DNA of 64,000 nt, taken from assembly GCA_022036555.1 (NCBI GenBank), contig CM039128.1, positions 23,266,171 to 23,330,170 on the forward strand, given 5' to 3'. Under the pieces are notes generated by a model, which had not been told where the DNA came from, made no database searches, and worked only from the letters and a program-made list of their open reading frames with translations. Below, in pieces: positions 9,203 through 20,546 of this stretch (the first letter of the stretch is position 1; each line of letters begins with the position of its first letter). Origin of the DNA: Microstegium vimineum. Taxonomy: Eukaryota; Streptophyta; Magnoliopsida; Poales; Poaceae. Made by a program: the position numbers and the translations under genes.

Positions 9203-12200
9203 ATGGCCACCTACAGCTTGCGCAGCCCCGAGGCCTGGCTTTCGTCGTCGGCGACCGTGGCGCGCTTAGGAGATTTGGTGGAGAGCGGCCTTCTCCGACC
9301 TATCACCTCCGCGGACCGGCCAGAGTGGATTGTGCCGTCGAGGGAGGATCGTGAGCCCAACCCGCCAGAAGGTTACGTGGTCAGCTTCGAAGCTTTCCAC
9401 CGGGCGGGGCTGGGATCCCCCAACCGTCTTCTACGCAGGATCCTCCACCACTACGGTGCAGATCTCCAACACGTCTCCCCCAATGGCATCTGCCACGCGG
9501 CGGTATTCACCGCCGTGTGCGAAGGATACTTGGGGATGGAGCCACATTGGGAACTATGGCTCCATCTGTTCGAGGCGAGCCTGTTCACCGCTTCGGTCGG
9601 GAGCGGCAACCGCAGGACGGTCAGGGCGGGGTGCTGTAGCATCTCCCTCAAGAGGACAGAGTGCTGGATCCCGGCGAAGCTCACATCGAGCCATTCCGGA
9701 TGGCACTCCGGGTGGTTCTACCTGAGAAATGACGACAACCTGTTCCCCGCCTACACCGGCAGGACGATCGACTCGAGGCCCGACCACTGGAGGTATGGCG
9801 TCGAGCAGAAGAAGCAGAAGCGCCTCGACCACCTTCTCGGCGTGGTCTCCCGTCTGAAGAAGGCGGGACTTACGGCGAACATCATGGCGTCGGCGTTCCA
9901 TCTGCGGAGAGTCATGCCGCTGATGGCTCACCCGCGACGCCTCGACGAGATGCACCCGGGGGCGGATCTCACGGGGTGTCGCCTCGTGGAGGACGAGCTA
10001 CCTCTCGAGAGGGTGGTCCGTCGAGTACGAGCCTCCTTCGCCGGCGCGTTCGAGGTGGAGAACGTTGCCAGCGTCCCCATGATGCCTGGCCAGGGCCACG
10101 TCCAGCTAGTACGACCCCTTTCCCTGTTAATGCCCCCTTGTTCGTCTTGTTCGTCCCCTTTTGCCCGTTTTCTGACCACGCCTCGCGTTCCTCAGGGGAA
10201 CGTCGTTTACCGGAAGTCGCTACCGCCGGTGAAGGAGGAGCGGAATGACTCCCAGGCGAGACGCTTGTAGGCCGAGTAGGACAAGAAGGCCAAGGACAAG
10301 GCCAAGAGGGATAAGGGCAAAAAGGCTCGAGAGAGGGAGGAGCGTGAACGACGCTGGGCACGGCAGAGGCAGGCCAACCTCTCTGAGGAGGAGTCCCCCT
10401 CGGAGGAGGATGAGGATGAGGAGACGAGCAGTGGCGAGGTTGTTAGCGGCATGGCATAGTGGTGTAGGGTTGTGACCATTATTTTGGTCCTGACGGGTAT
10501 TGTTCATTGTGCAGGAAGAGGAGCCAGAGCAGGAGGAGGAGGCTGAGCCGCAGCAAGGGCTCGAGGAAGAAAGAGCGGTGCCCATGCGTCAGGGTGCGGC
10601 CGCCAGTATTGGAGGAGGAGGGGGGGGTCGACGTCGAGGTCGACCTCGACTGTCGAAATTGAGTCGCGGGACGAGCGCCCCGCGGCTCTTCAAGGTGAAG
10701 TGCCGCGGGAGACGCATAGCCGTTCGTCGTGGTCCCCGTCGAGGGGTCGGTCGAGCACGCCCCTGGCGCCTACTCGGTCGAGCGTACGGGCATCAGGCCC
10801 GTCGACCCAGGAGGAGACCAGTACGGTGGCGACGAAGTCGCCGTTGGCCCCTGCCAAGGATACGGTGCCGGGAGCTGCCTCAACCCCCGCCGCGGCCAGC
10901 GCTAGCGGGAGAAGTGGCTCCCGACGTGCCTCGCAGAAGCCCCCGAGTGGCTCGAGGCCCGCTGGTTGGACCCCCGTGGTTCCGCTGGGGTAAGTTGCTT
11001 CCCTGTCGATCCCGAGTATTTTTCGTTGGTTATGACTTGTGCTTACCGTCGCGTATGAGTTCCTTTTTCAGGGTGAAGCGCTCGTCGGAGGGCGCGACCC
11101 CTACCCCGGCCAAGAGGCTGAAGGCGGAGGCCATGGCCAAGATGACCGTCGTGGCCAGTCCTGCCGCCCCATCCCCTTCGACCCTCGCCCCAGAGGCGGC
11201 GTGGGCGGCCAAGGCGCGGGAGGCGATAGGGCGTGGGCAGGCGCAGGCCTCAACGGAGCGAACTCGAGCGGAGGAAGAGGCGGGTCGACCCGTCGGATCG
11301 GCAGGGTCCGCCAGAGTGGCGGTCGAGGCTGTGCTCACCGCCCCGTCGGAGGGGGGCGTGCCAGCAGCCTCGGAAGGCGTGGAGCCATCATCGACGACGG
11401 CCGTGGTTGAGGGGGTTGATTCCCAAGCCGCCGTAGAGATGGAGGTGGTCGACCTGACCTCCGCTGGTGACGAAGAGATGCTGGAGCGCCCGGCGCCGAA
11501 GCGGTGGCCTGAGAACCTCGCGTTGTGGGAGGCGCGTCAGCAGCGCGAGCGCGAGGAGAAGGCGCGGCGAGAGGAGGGAGCAATTGTCGATGCGCCGGAG
11601 GTGCCGCCGTTGGTGGAGACCCCTTTCGAAGGGGCCTCGACGCCGCTCCCCGAGCCTGTCGAGGAGGGAGGATGGGCCGAGGAGCTCGAGGCGACGCCCG
11701 TGGCGGAGACAGCAACGGTGGCGGAGATGGTGGTGGTGACGATCCCTCGGTCGGAGACGGAGGGGGCTGTCGTGGCGCTGCAGGGAAGTAGCGCGGCGGA
11801 CGTGACAATGTCTGAGGCGGCTGCTCGGCCTGTCGTCGAAGTCGGGCAGTCGTCTTCTCGAGGTGATCCGCCCTCTAACTTAGTCGACGTGGAGGGAGTG
11901 GATCGCGGCGAGCCTACGACATCGAGTGCTAACGTGTGTTTTCTTCACCACACAGGGTTATTCTCACGGCGGGGACCTCTTCCGCTTGGAGGCGATGATC
12001 AGGAGGGGCCGGCGGCGGCCCCGCAAGATGACTCCGAGGCCAGGAGTGCCCAGCTCGAGGGGGCGGCTCCCTTCCCCACTTTGGCGAAGCGGGTGATGCT
12101 CCACGAGGGTGGCCCTGAGATGCGCCGAGGCATCATGCGGGAAGTCAAGGAAAGGATCGACCGCCGCAACAAGCTCTGGGGGCAGGAACCCCTCGAGCTG

Positions 12201-13532
12201 GCCGACACCCAAGACCCAGGGTGCACCTTCTTCAAGCTCGACGATCAAGCCGAGCTCGGGGAGTGGGAGCACCTGGAGGAGTTCCGGGCATGGCTTGCCC
12301 ATGTGGTACGCCTGTCGGCGGAGGTTGCTTCCACGGACTTGTATCGAGGGATGGAAGTAAGCCTCGTTCTCTCTTTGATCTTTCTTGGGTCACTTTGCTG
12401 TTCTTTTTTGATGTCCTTCCTTTTTATCCCTATCAGATGCTGAGGGCGAGGTCGTATGATAAATCCCAATTCATCCTCCGGGCACAGGAGCAGCTCCCCA
12501 CCCTTCGCGCATCGCTGGAGAGGGCGGAGGTCGAGGCTGCCCAGGTGAGGGGCGAGGTGGCTGCCGCGCGGGGGGAGGTCGAGGCTGCTCGGGAGGAGGC
12601 CTCTTCCTCGCGGTCGAGGCAGGAACGGGACGCCGCCTGGGAGGCCCAGCGTAAGGCTGAGGAGGAGGCCGCCGCGCTGAGGAGGGAATTGGCTCGAACG
12701 ACGGAGCAGGTCCGGCAGCTCGAGGCCAACCTGAAGCAGGCGGCTGTCGACCGCTCCTCCCTCGAGGGGCGGGTCCAGGAACTCCAGACGGATGTTGACA
12801 CCGTCTCCCGTGATCGCGATGCTCTGGGGAGGTGGCGGCTAACCAGAAGAGGGCCCTCGATGGTACTGGCAAGATCATCGAGGACCTTCGGGCTAAAAAC
12901 AGCGACCAAGCTATAGAGCTCGTCGAGGTCCGCCACCAACTTCAGAGGGCTGAACAGGACTACGTCACCCTGGAAGCACACACCAAAGGTGAGTTTTTTA
13001 GGGATATTATTAAGCTTGCCTATTTTCGACCCTTCCCCTGGTTTTTTGGTTTTGACGGAGTCCTCTATTTGTTCTGGCAGAACTCAAAGGGGACAAGGCT
13101 CGAGCCCACGAGGATTTGACCAGTCTTCAGAACCTCCTTGGGGTGGAGACGAGCCTGAACGAGAGGCTTGGGGACGCCATCTCCTCTTTCTGCGATGGCA
13201 TGGGTGTCGAGCCGGTGCTGCCGGTTGCGGGAGACGTGCGTGGAGATTCCCTCTTGCACTGGCTCTTCGCCGCGACCCGTGAAGTGATGGAGCAGGTCCG
13301 TGCCGCTCTTCACATAGGCGTGAAGCGGGCGCTCATGGTTGTCCGCTCGGGCTACATCTACGACCTCGACGTCGTCGCCAACGGCTTTGTCGTTGACCCG
13401 GAGCTGACCGATGAAGCGAACATGGCGAGATGCCATGAGCTGATCGACGCCGCAGAGGTGCCCGGCGGTGAGTTGGCGAAGCTGTTCGAGGCCGAGGTGC
13501 TTCCCCCGCCGGACGACGATGGCGGTGAGTAG
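9203..13532 (+). pseudogene. G0 antisense gene: 'putative gypsy type transposon' (PF04195-like) protein, spliced, frameshifted
   Basis: The frame from ATG 9203 encodes the PF04195-like domain: a conserved core near residues 50-115 contains FEAFHRAGLGSP, LLRRILHHYG and the signature EGYLGMEPHWELWLHLF. The first exon ends near 10110. Further exon blocks are 10200-10458 (Lys/Glu-rich), 10515-10990, 11071-12356, 12437-12989 and 13081-13532, with CAG acceptors near 10199, 10514 and 13080. The middle is acidic and Ala/Pro-rich; 12470-12950 is a strong Glu/Ala/Arg coiled coil. Damage: two TAG stops near 10268 and 10277, a frame change between 10520 and 10700, and a one-base shift near 12830. The stop is 13530-13532. 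Function is unknown; the family occurs in grass gypsy elements and is not a proven transposase. It converges on integrase, whose stop lies about 550 bp downstream. Confidence 0.75.
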
Positions 13533-14085
13533 TCGAGGCCTGTGAGCCAAATCTAGACAAGAAGGTCCATGTAATAGATTAGCTTTTGTGACAATATGAT
13601 GTCGAGCCCCTGGGGGCTTCTTAACTTTAATGCATTTTATTCGAGATGCATCTGGGTGTTTTTATTTCTCGAGCTGTCTCTATTTCTCTTTGCCTGAGTC
13701 GTTGCTTGTGGACTAAGTATTCAACGCACGCTCGTATCCTTGGAGGGGGGGAGCGAGTGGGGATACCATAGCCCTGAGGCGTAGGAGAGTCCCCGGCTCG
13801 ACGACCCTCGACCCTTAGGGAGCTCGAGGCGTTTCTTACTTAGCCATGAAGCGTACTCGGGGCAAAGGTGGAGAGAGGAGGCCGAGTTTCGAAAAAACGT
13901 TCGGGTTTTTAGAGGACTTAGGAGGGCCCCCCCTGTCAGCCCCCGAGGGAGGCTTGACTTTGCCGGAGCAGAGTCGAGGCTACCTCAGAGTTATGAACGA
14001 ATGTGAAATGTATTTCGAGAACATTTTATTCATTCATAATGCGATATATGTACATAATGTAGAAAATGTACAAGGCCTCGAGACC
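13533..14085. other. Spacer between the convergent antisense gene and integrase
   Basis: No coding support; the 86-codon frame at 13846 has no recognisable content. AT-rich runs near 13575-13650 and 14010-14070 would serve as shared 3' processing regions for the two converging transcripts, but no polyadenylation signal can be fixed. Confidence 0.4.
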
Positions 14086-15659
14086 TTAGGGGTAAAAGCG
14101 ACGTAGCTGTTCGATGTTCCATGCGTTGGTGAGGATCTCGCCCTTGTCATTCTTCAGCTTGTAAGTCCCTGGCTTTAGCACCTCTGCCACGATGAAGGGT
14201 CCCTCCCAAGGTGGCGTCAGCTTGTGACGCCCCTTGTTGCTTTGTCGACGGTGCAACACGAGGTCGCCGACTTCGAGGTCCCTTTTGTGTATGTGCTTGT
14301 CGTGGTAGCGCCGTAGCGTCTGCTGGTACCTTGCCGATTTGAAGAGGGCCACGTCCCGGGCTTCCTCGAGCTGGTCGAGGGAGTCCTCTCGAGCTGTTGC
14401 GTTGGCTTGCTCGCTGTAGGCCTTTAGTCGAGGGGACCCGTACTCGAGGTCAGTGGGGAGGACGGCCTCGGACCCATAGACCAAGAAGAACGGGGAGAAC
14501 CCCGTGGCTCGACCTGGTGTCGTTCTGAGACTCCATAGGACAGAGGGCAGCTCATCGATCCATCTCTTGCCGTGTTTGTTTAGCCGGTCGAAGATCCTTG
14601 GCTTCAGGCCCTGCAAAACCATACCATTGGCGCGCTCGACCTGGCTGTTAGTTCGAGGGTGGGCGACTGCAGACCAGTTCAACTTGTTGTGGTGGTCACA
14701 GAAGTCCAGGAACTTTTGACCGGTGAACTGCGTGCCATTGTCGGTGATGATGACATTGGGAACCCCGAAGCGATGGATGATGTCTGTGAAGAACAACACG
14801 ACTTGTCGGGATTGGATGTTGGTGATGGGTTGAGCCTCGATCCATTTCGAGAACTTGTCTATGGCCACGAGGAGGTGGGTGTGGCCACCTTTTATTTTTT
14901 CAGGGGGCCGACCATGTCGAGCCCCCATACTGCGAATGGCCAAGTTATGGGTATCATCTGAAGAGCTTGTGCAGGCAGGTGGGTCTGCCTGACGTAGAAT
15001 TGGCATCCCTTGCAAGATCGAACCAGTTTGGTAGCATCAGCGACAGCTGTTGGCCAGTAGAAGCCTTGTCGAAAGGCGCTTCCTACTAGCGTTCTTGGCG
15101 CCGCGTGGTGGCCGCAAGCCCCCGAGTGTAGGTCCTTCAGTAGTGCCCTCCCCTCCTCGAGGGTGAGGCAACATTGAAGTATACCGGTAGGGCTGCGTCG
15201 ATACAGCTCGCGGCCATCCCCATACAAGACGTAGGTTTTGGCACGTCGGGATATGCGTCGGGCTTCGGTGCGGTCCTCTGGGAGCTCGCCTCGTATTAGA
15301 TACTCAAGGTAGGGTGTGCGCCAGTCTGTCGAGGGGGTTGGTGTTGCGGCCGTTCCGTCGATCTCCCTGAATTCTTCCCCGTTAGAGGGGGGATCAGTCG
15401 AGGGGGGTGGATCGACCCCTTGCTCGAGGGCAGGAGCCCCCGAGCTTAGGTCGACGGACGGCTTGTGAAGGTTCCTCGAGAAGACGTCGGGAGGGACTGT
15501 ACCTCGAGTGGATGCGGTTTTGGCTAGCTCGTCAGCGGCTTCGTTGTACCGGCGGGTGATGTGGTTGAGCTCGAGGCCATAGAATTTGTCCTCGAGCTTT
15601 CGGACCTCCTTGCAGTAGGCTTCCATCTTGGGGTCATGGCAGCTCGAGTCTTTCATCAC
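14086..15659 (-). pseudogene. G0 integrase (with end of aRNase H)
   Basis: Integrase inserts the cDNA into host chromosomes. Reading down from 15659: the tail of the second RNase H (ITRRYNEAADELAK), then the HHCC zinc domain (LHSGACGHHAAPRT ... SCKGCQ), then the core with Asp (WGLDMVGP), Asp (ITDNGTQF) and Glu (NSQVERANG), then a C-terminal part with a GPF motif (PWEGPFIVAEVL) and stop at 14086. All three catalytic acidic residues are present. A frameshift around 14895-14935, close to a T-rich run, splits the frame between the zinc domain and the core. The end lies about 550 bp from the antisense gene's stop. Confidence 0.88.
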
Positions 15660-15667
15660 TTGGTCAA

Positions 15668-16510
15668 TTACCAGCTTCGAGTCCCTCGAATGTCGAGGCG
15701 TCGAACCCCGAGCTCGATGGCGATGTGCAGACCGTTGACGAGGGCCTCGTACTCGACTACGTTGTTGGAGGCGGGGAAGTGGAGGCGGATGGCGTAGTGC
15801 ATGTGGACCCCTGAGGGTGATATGAAAAGCAATCCGGCGCCCGCCCCCGTCTTCATCAACGATTCGTCGAAGTACATGGTCCAGAGCTCGGTCTGAACTT
15901 GCGCCGGGGTAGCTGAGTGTCGGTCCATTCTACAATGAAGTCTGCCAATACCTGAGACTTGATGGCCTTCCGAGGGGCGTAGGAGAGAGTTTCCCCCATG
16001 AGCTCGACCGACCACTTGGCGATTCTTCTAGACGCTTCCTGGTTCTGGATTATCTCCCCGAGGGGGAAAGATGAGACCACAGTAACTGGGTGGCCCAGGA
16101 AATAGTGCTGGAGCTTGCGCCGAGTCAGGACGATGGCATACAACAACTTCTGGATGTGGGGGTATCTCGTCTTAGTCTCGGAAAGTACCTCACTCACGAA
16201 GTAGACAGGCCTCTGAACCGGCATGGCATGTCCCTCTTCTGCCCTCTCGACTACTATGGCAGCGCTGACTACCTGGGTAGTTGCTGCGACATAGAGCAAG
16301 AGGGGCTCGACTGGGCTTGGGGGCACCAAGATAGGTGGCGAGGTGAGCAAGGCTTTGAGTTTGGAGAGCGACTCCTCGGCCTCGACGGTCCATGTGAAGT
16401 GTTCTGTTTTCTTAAGGAGGCGATAAAGGGGGAGGGCTTTTTCCCTGAGCCGTGAGATGAACCGGCTGAGGGCAGCGAGGCACCCTGTGACCCTTTGTAC
16501 GCCCTTAAGA
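15668..16510 (-). pseudogene. G0 RNase H and second (archaeal-type) RNase H
   Basis: The first RNase H (about 16360-15930) shows the usual gypsy pattern: LLLYVAATTQVVSAAIV, RPVYFVSEVLSETKTRY and KLLYAIVLTRRKLQHYF. A second RNase H begins after a frameshift near 15900: WTMYFDESLMKTGAGAG, then NNVVEYEALVNGL, then a degraded RGTRSWLVID where GDS-type sequence is normal. RNase H removes RNA from the replication hybrid. Having both domains is the criterion I use for the Tat lineage. Frame breaks occur near 15660 and 15900. Confidence 0.8.
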
Positions 16511-17305
16511 TCCTTGATCCATCCTGGTGATTGCGGTTACCTTCTCAGGGTTGGCCTCGATCCCGCGTTGGGAAACTATGTACCCTAGGAGCATGCCTCG
16601 AGGGACCCCGAAGACACACTTCTCTGGGTTCAGCTTTATGTGATTTGCCCTGAGGCACCCAAACGCGATCTCAAGGTCCCCGACTAGGTTCTCGACTTTC
16701 TTGGATTTGACCACGATGTCATCGACGTAGGCCTCGACGGTCGGCCCTATGTGCTTTCCAAAGACATGGAGCATGCATCGTTGATATGTGGCCCCGGCGT
16801 TCCGTAAACCGAAGGACATAGTGAGGTAGCAAAACATGCCAAAGGGGGTGATGAAGGAAGTCGCGAGCTGATCGGACTCCTTCATCTTTATTTGGTGATA
16901 GCCAGAATATGCATCAAGGAAGTAGAGAGTTTCACATCCCGCAGTGGAATCTACTATTTGATCAATACATGGTAATGGGAAAGGAACCTTGGGACATGCT
17001 TTATTTAAACTAGTGTAGTCTACGCACATCCTATCCTTTCCACTCTTTTTCTTGACAAGTACAGGATTTGCTAACCACTCGGGATGATGTACCTCCTTGA
17101 TGAATCCGGCCTTCAAAAGCTTGTCGACCTCCTCCCCGATGATTCTGCGCTTCTCCTCGTCGAAGCGGCGCAGCCGTTGCTTCACCGGTTTGGATCCATT
17201 CCGAATGTCCAAGGAGTGCTCGGCGACATCCCTCGGAATGCCCGACATATCCGAGGGACTCCACGCAAACACGTCAGCATTCGCGCGGAGAAAGTCGACG
17301 AGCAC
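16505..17305 (-). pseudogene. G0 reverse transcriptase
   Basis: Contains the classical gypsy RT blocks in order: WLANPVLVKKKSGKDRMCVD, LNKACPKVPFPLPCIDQIVD, FLDAYSGYHQI, TPFGMFCYLTMSFGLRNAG and the polymerase site EAYVDDIVVKS. The catalytic YVDD and the upstream FLDAYSGYHQ aspartate are intact. The frame stops at 16505 near the connection to RNase H and is joined upstream to the protease region by an in-frame TAG near 17312. Confidence 0.9.
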
Positions 17306-17311
17306 GGCTTC

Positions 17312-18043
17312 CTATTTGGGCTCGAGGGTGGCGCTGATCGTCAGCGCCTTCCCATCCGCGTGGCCGAGGTCGAGCGGGATGGTCTTGGTGTCCTCCACAG
17401 GCTTGAAGTTGCTGGCGTGCCGCTTGGGGTCGGGGATCTCCTTGGAGAAGTCATTGAGGGCCACGAGGATGGCTGACTCCTCGACCGCCTCGGCGTTTTC
17501 CACGCACTCGACGTCGTAGTCGTAAGTGTGGTCGTAGGAGGTGTCGACGGTGATGACTCCCTTGGGCCCGACATCTTTAGCTTGAGGTAGGTGTAGTTCG
17601 GGATCGCCATGAATTTGGCGCACCCCGGTCGACCGATGATGGTGTGGTAGGTACCGTGGAATGCGACCACCTCGAAGGTCAGATCTTCCTTTCGGAAGTT
17701 CGAGGGGGTACCAAAGCAGACGGGTAGCTTGACGCGGCCGATGGGGAGTCCCTTCTTTCCTGGGACGATCCCGTGGAATCCCCCGTGCTGGGCAGGAGCA
17801 TGGTCCTCGGGATCCCCAGGAGGTCGAGGGTCTCGGCGTAGATGATGTTGAGGTTGCTTCCCCCATCCATGAGTACCTTGGAAAGGCGAGTGTTGAGTAT
17901 GATCGGGTCGACGGCGAGTGGGTAGACCCCTGCGTTGGGGACGTGCTCGGGATGGTCGTCCTGATCGAAGGTGATCGGCACGTGTGACCAGTCGAGGTAT
18001 CAAGGAGCTTGAGCTCGAACGGAGAAGACCTCCCGACGCTCAC
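17312..18043 (-). pseudogene. G0 aspartic protease region
   Basis: The active-site segment SKVLMDGGSNLNIIYA (about 17885-17838) is the DGGS form used by plant gypsy elements in place of DSGA/DTGA. The flap-side segment VVAFHGTYHTIIGRPG lies further on (about 17670-17625). The domain is spread over three frames (breaks near 17770 and 17560), so this copy cannot make a continuous protease. It releases Gag, RT and integrase from the polyprotein. Confidence 0.78.
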
Positions 18044-19860
18044 TCTTGCGCTGACGCGTGCTGAGTTGGGTCGAGGGTCCCCCGAAGATCATGAAACAGT
18101 CTAGGATCTCGGGGAAGCCCCCGTTCTTGCCATCGCCCTCGTCTTGTGGGTCCTCCTTGTCGTCTTTCTTGAGGCCAAGGGGGCAGAAGTGCTTCTTGAG
18201 CATGCGACAGTCCTCGAGGCTGTGGTTGGCCAGTCCCTTGTGATAGGGGCAGGGCTTTTTCAGCATTTTGTCGAAGACGCCCCCCTCGTGAGGGGGACCT
18301 CGAGGCTTCTTCTTGTCTGTCGTAGCGACAAGATCGTAGGGCTCGACGTCACGTCGACCCGGCTGGTTCTTCTTCTTCTTGTTGTTATTGTTCTTCTTTG
18401 GCCCATTATTCGAGCCCCCGGGCTCATCCGCCTTGGCCTTCCCCTTGCTCGGGGATGCATAGAAGAACGCGCCAACGTCTTCCTCGCCGGCTGCATAGTT
18501 GGCGACGATGTCGATAAGCTCGTTGGTGGTCTTGGGGGTGTTCCGTCCCAGTTCCCACACCAGCTCCTTGCAAGTTGTCTCGGCGACGAACGCCGTGATG
18601 ACGTCGTGGTCGGAGATGTTGGTTAGCTCAGTACGTTGCTTGGAGAACCGTCGGGTGAAGTCACAGAGGGTTTCCCCTGGCTTCTGGTTGCAGCTGCGGA
18701 GATCCCAGGAGTTTCCTGGCCGCACGTAGGTGCCCTTGAAGTTCCCCTCAAAGATCTTGACCAGGTTGGGCCAGCCATGGATCAAGTCCGGGGGGAGCTC
18801 CTCGAGCCACCTTCGAGCGGTGTCGGAGAGGAAGAGCGGGAGTTGCCGAATGATGACGTGGTCGTCGTCGGCTCCTCCTAGCTGACATGCCAGCCTGAAA
18901 TCAGCATGCCAGAGCTCCGGCTTGGTTTCGCCGTTGTACTTGACCAGGCTGGTGGGTGGATGGAAACGAACAGGCAAGGCGGTTTGCCGGATTGCCTTGC
19001 TGAAGATTCGTGGCCCTGGTGGTTTCGGGGATCGACGTTGATCCTCGTCGCTGTCGTAGCGTCCACCTCGATGAGCACTATAACCTCGAGCCTCAGCGTC
19101 ACCGTGTCGGCGTCGTTTGTTGTCGTTGATGTCATATCGCGCGTCTCGTGGTTGTCGATCGTCGAGGATGCGGTCTCGAACTAGTTGTCGCTCCGCTCCG
19201 CCTTGGGGCGTCTTGTCTTGGTGGACAGATACCTCTCGATATTGTCAAGGGGGTACGTCCCGCCGCTCGGAAGCAGCTCCTCTTCGTCTCGAGGCCGAGC
19301 TCTCCGCCTACTGAGCGGCCACGGTTTGGAGGAACCCCTGGATTTCATCTCTAATGCGTTGCTCATGGGGCGTCGATGGTGCCGACATGTCGCGGAGCAG
19401 CATCGCGGCTGCCACGACATTCTGGCTAGCGCGGTTGTAGATGTGGCGCTCGTTCGCCCCTTTGTTGACGATCTGTCGATGGACATCCCGAGCCCACCCG
19501 CGGGCTCCCACACCCTGTGGGCGCCCGTGATCTCGCTCGAGGGCGTGCTCGAGCTGCTGAAGTCGTAGGCATTCCTCCTCGATCTTGGCGAGCAGCTCTT
19601 GGACTTGCGCGATCTGGGCGTCCTGAGGTGGATTGGCTTCGACTGGAACCGGGGGGGGGGGGGGGGGGGCGACGTCTCGCGCCAGGGTAGTGTTGCCCCC
19701 TCCTCCTTCATCCGTGGCCGTGGCGTCGTTGATGTCGTCCTGGGAGTCGACCGGATCGATGAGGTGGAAGCACTCCCGCGTGGGATCGTAACCCTCGTCT
19801 GGGGAGTCCGAGTCGGGGTAGCCATGGTAGAAGTTGGGGAAAGATCCCCAGCATTCCTCC
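18000..19860 (-). pseudogene. G0 gag core and N-terminal region
   Basis: The Retrotrans_gag domain occupies 18977-18480, with GADDDHVIIRQLPLFLSDTA, WLEELPPDLIHGW and FKGTYVRPGNSWDLRSC followed by GETLCDFTRRF. A Lys/Asn-rich nucleic-acid-binding stretch (about 18430-18350) and an unusual zinc-knuckle-like C-P-Y-H-x(8)-C (PCPYHKGLANHSLEDC, about 18255-18210) follow. Upstream to 19860 the frame changes several times and includes a run of 19 G (19651-19669) that shifts the frame. Gag forms the particle that packages the element RNA. Confidence 0.85.
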
Positions 19861-19913
19861 TCCAGTCATTGCCGTACCGTCCCCTAGGTTTGACACCCTA
19901 GGGCCGGAGCTCG

Positions 19914-20519
19914 TCATGACTCCGGGCGCTCATCCAGTGGAGGGGTGGTGACGAGGTTGATTGTCGTACGTAGGAGGTTCCCTGGGGAGCCGTAACGTGC
20001 CTGCATCTGCGAGCCTACAAAAGCAGAACAGAGTCTGGCGCTGTGGTAGAGCCCATGTGGAAACAGGTTGTGCGGTGGCGCGGCCGAGTATGTCGGAGAA
20101 GCCACGGGGACCCTCTGAGATGACGGTATGGCAGAGCCAAAGTCAGGCTCAGCGAGGTGCCTGCCCCCAACCCGCAAGCATGGGTCAAACAGGTTCCCGA
20201 AGGGAGGAACTGTGTCACCAGCTGAGGCCGGGGAGACGGCATCCGGCGTCTCGGGATCCACACGGTGAAGAGTGCGGCGGCGTTGTTCGCGCCTCCTCCT
20301 GGTCGCAGGTGACAGGCGTGAGTGGTGGGACCGTCGTTTGGTCCTCGGCCTCGGAGTACCGGAGCTGCTGCTATCCATGCCACTACCTGAGAGTAGAACC
20401 ATGTCGTGGCCGTGGCCCATGGACATGAACTCTAGGCTCCCGAACCAGATGATGGTGGCGAATGGAAGTGATGGGATCGTGGAATCCATCTGGGAGAGTA
20501 GTTTGGAGTTGATCGACAT
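19914..20519 (-). pseudogene. G0 5' leader ORF / Gag N-terminus
   Basis: The first ATG downstream of the primer-binding site (20519-20517) opens a frame of about 200 codons ending at 19914. It is Ser/Arg/Pro-rich with a short hydrophobic stretch near the start and no recognisable domain. It probably represents a degraded N-terminal Gag extension or a leader; the stop separates it from the main Gag frame. Confidence 0.45.
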
Positions 20520-20524
20520 GCAAA

Positions 20525-20545
20525 GCCCCCTACCTGGCGCGCCAA
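20525..20545 (-). promoter_or_regulatory. G0 primer-binding site
   Basis: On the minus strand TTGGCGCGCCAGGTAGGGG starts one base inside the 5' LTR. A TGGCG-type site next to the LTR is where a host tRNA 3' end primes minus-strand DNA synthesis. I do not assign the tRNA. Confidence 0.75.
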
Positions 20546-20546
20546 C

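Noticed and set aside
8842..12981. Many overlapping long open frames on both strands in the G0 antisense-gene region
   Set aside because: High GC content leaves few stops in any frame. Only the plus-strand frames with PF04195-like and coiled-coil content fit the exon structure.
14504..19901. Plus-strand open frames opposite G0 gag-pol
   Set aside because: They are shadows of the GC-rich minus-strand pol and gag genes, with no recognisable domains.
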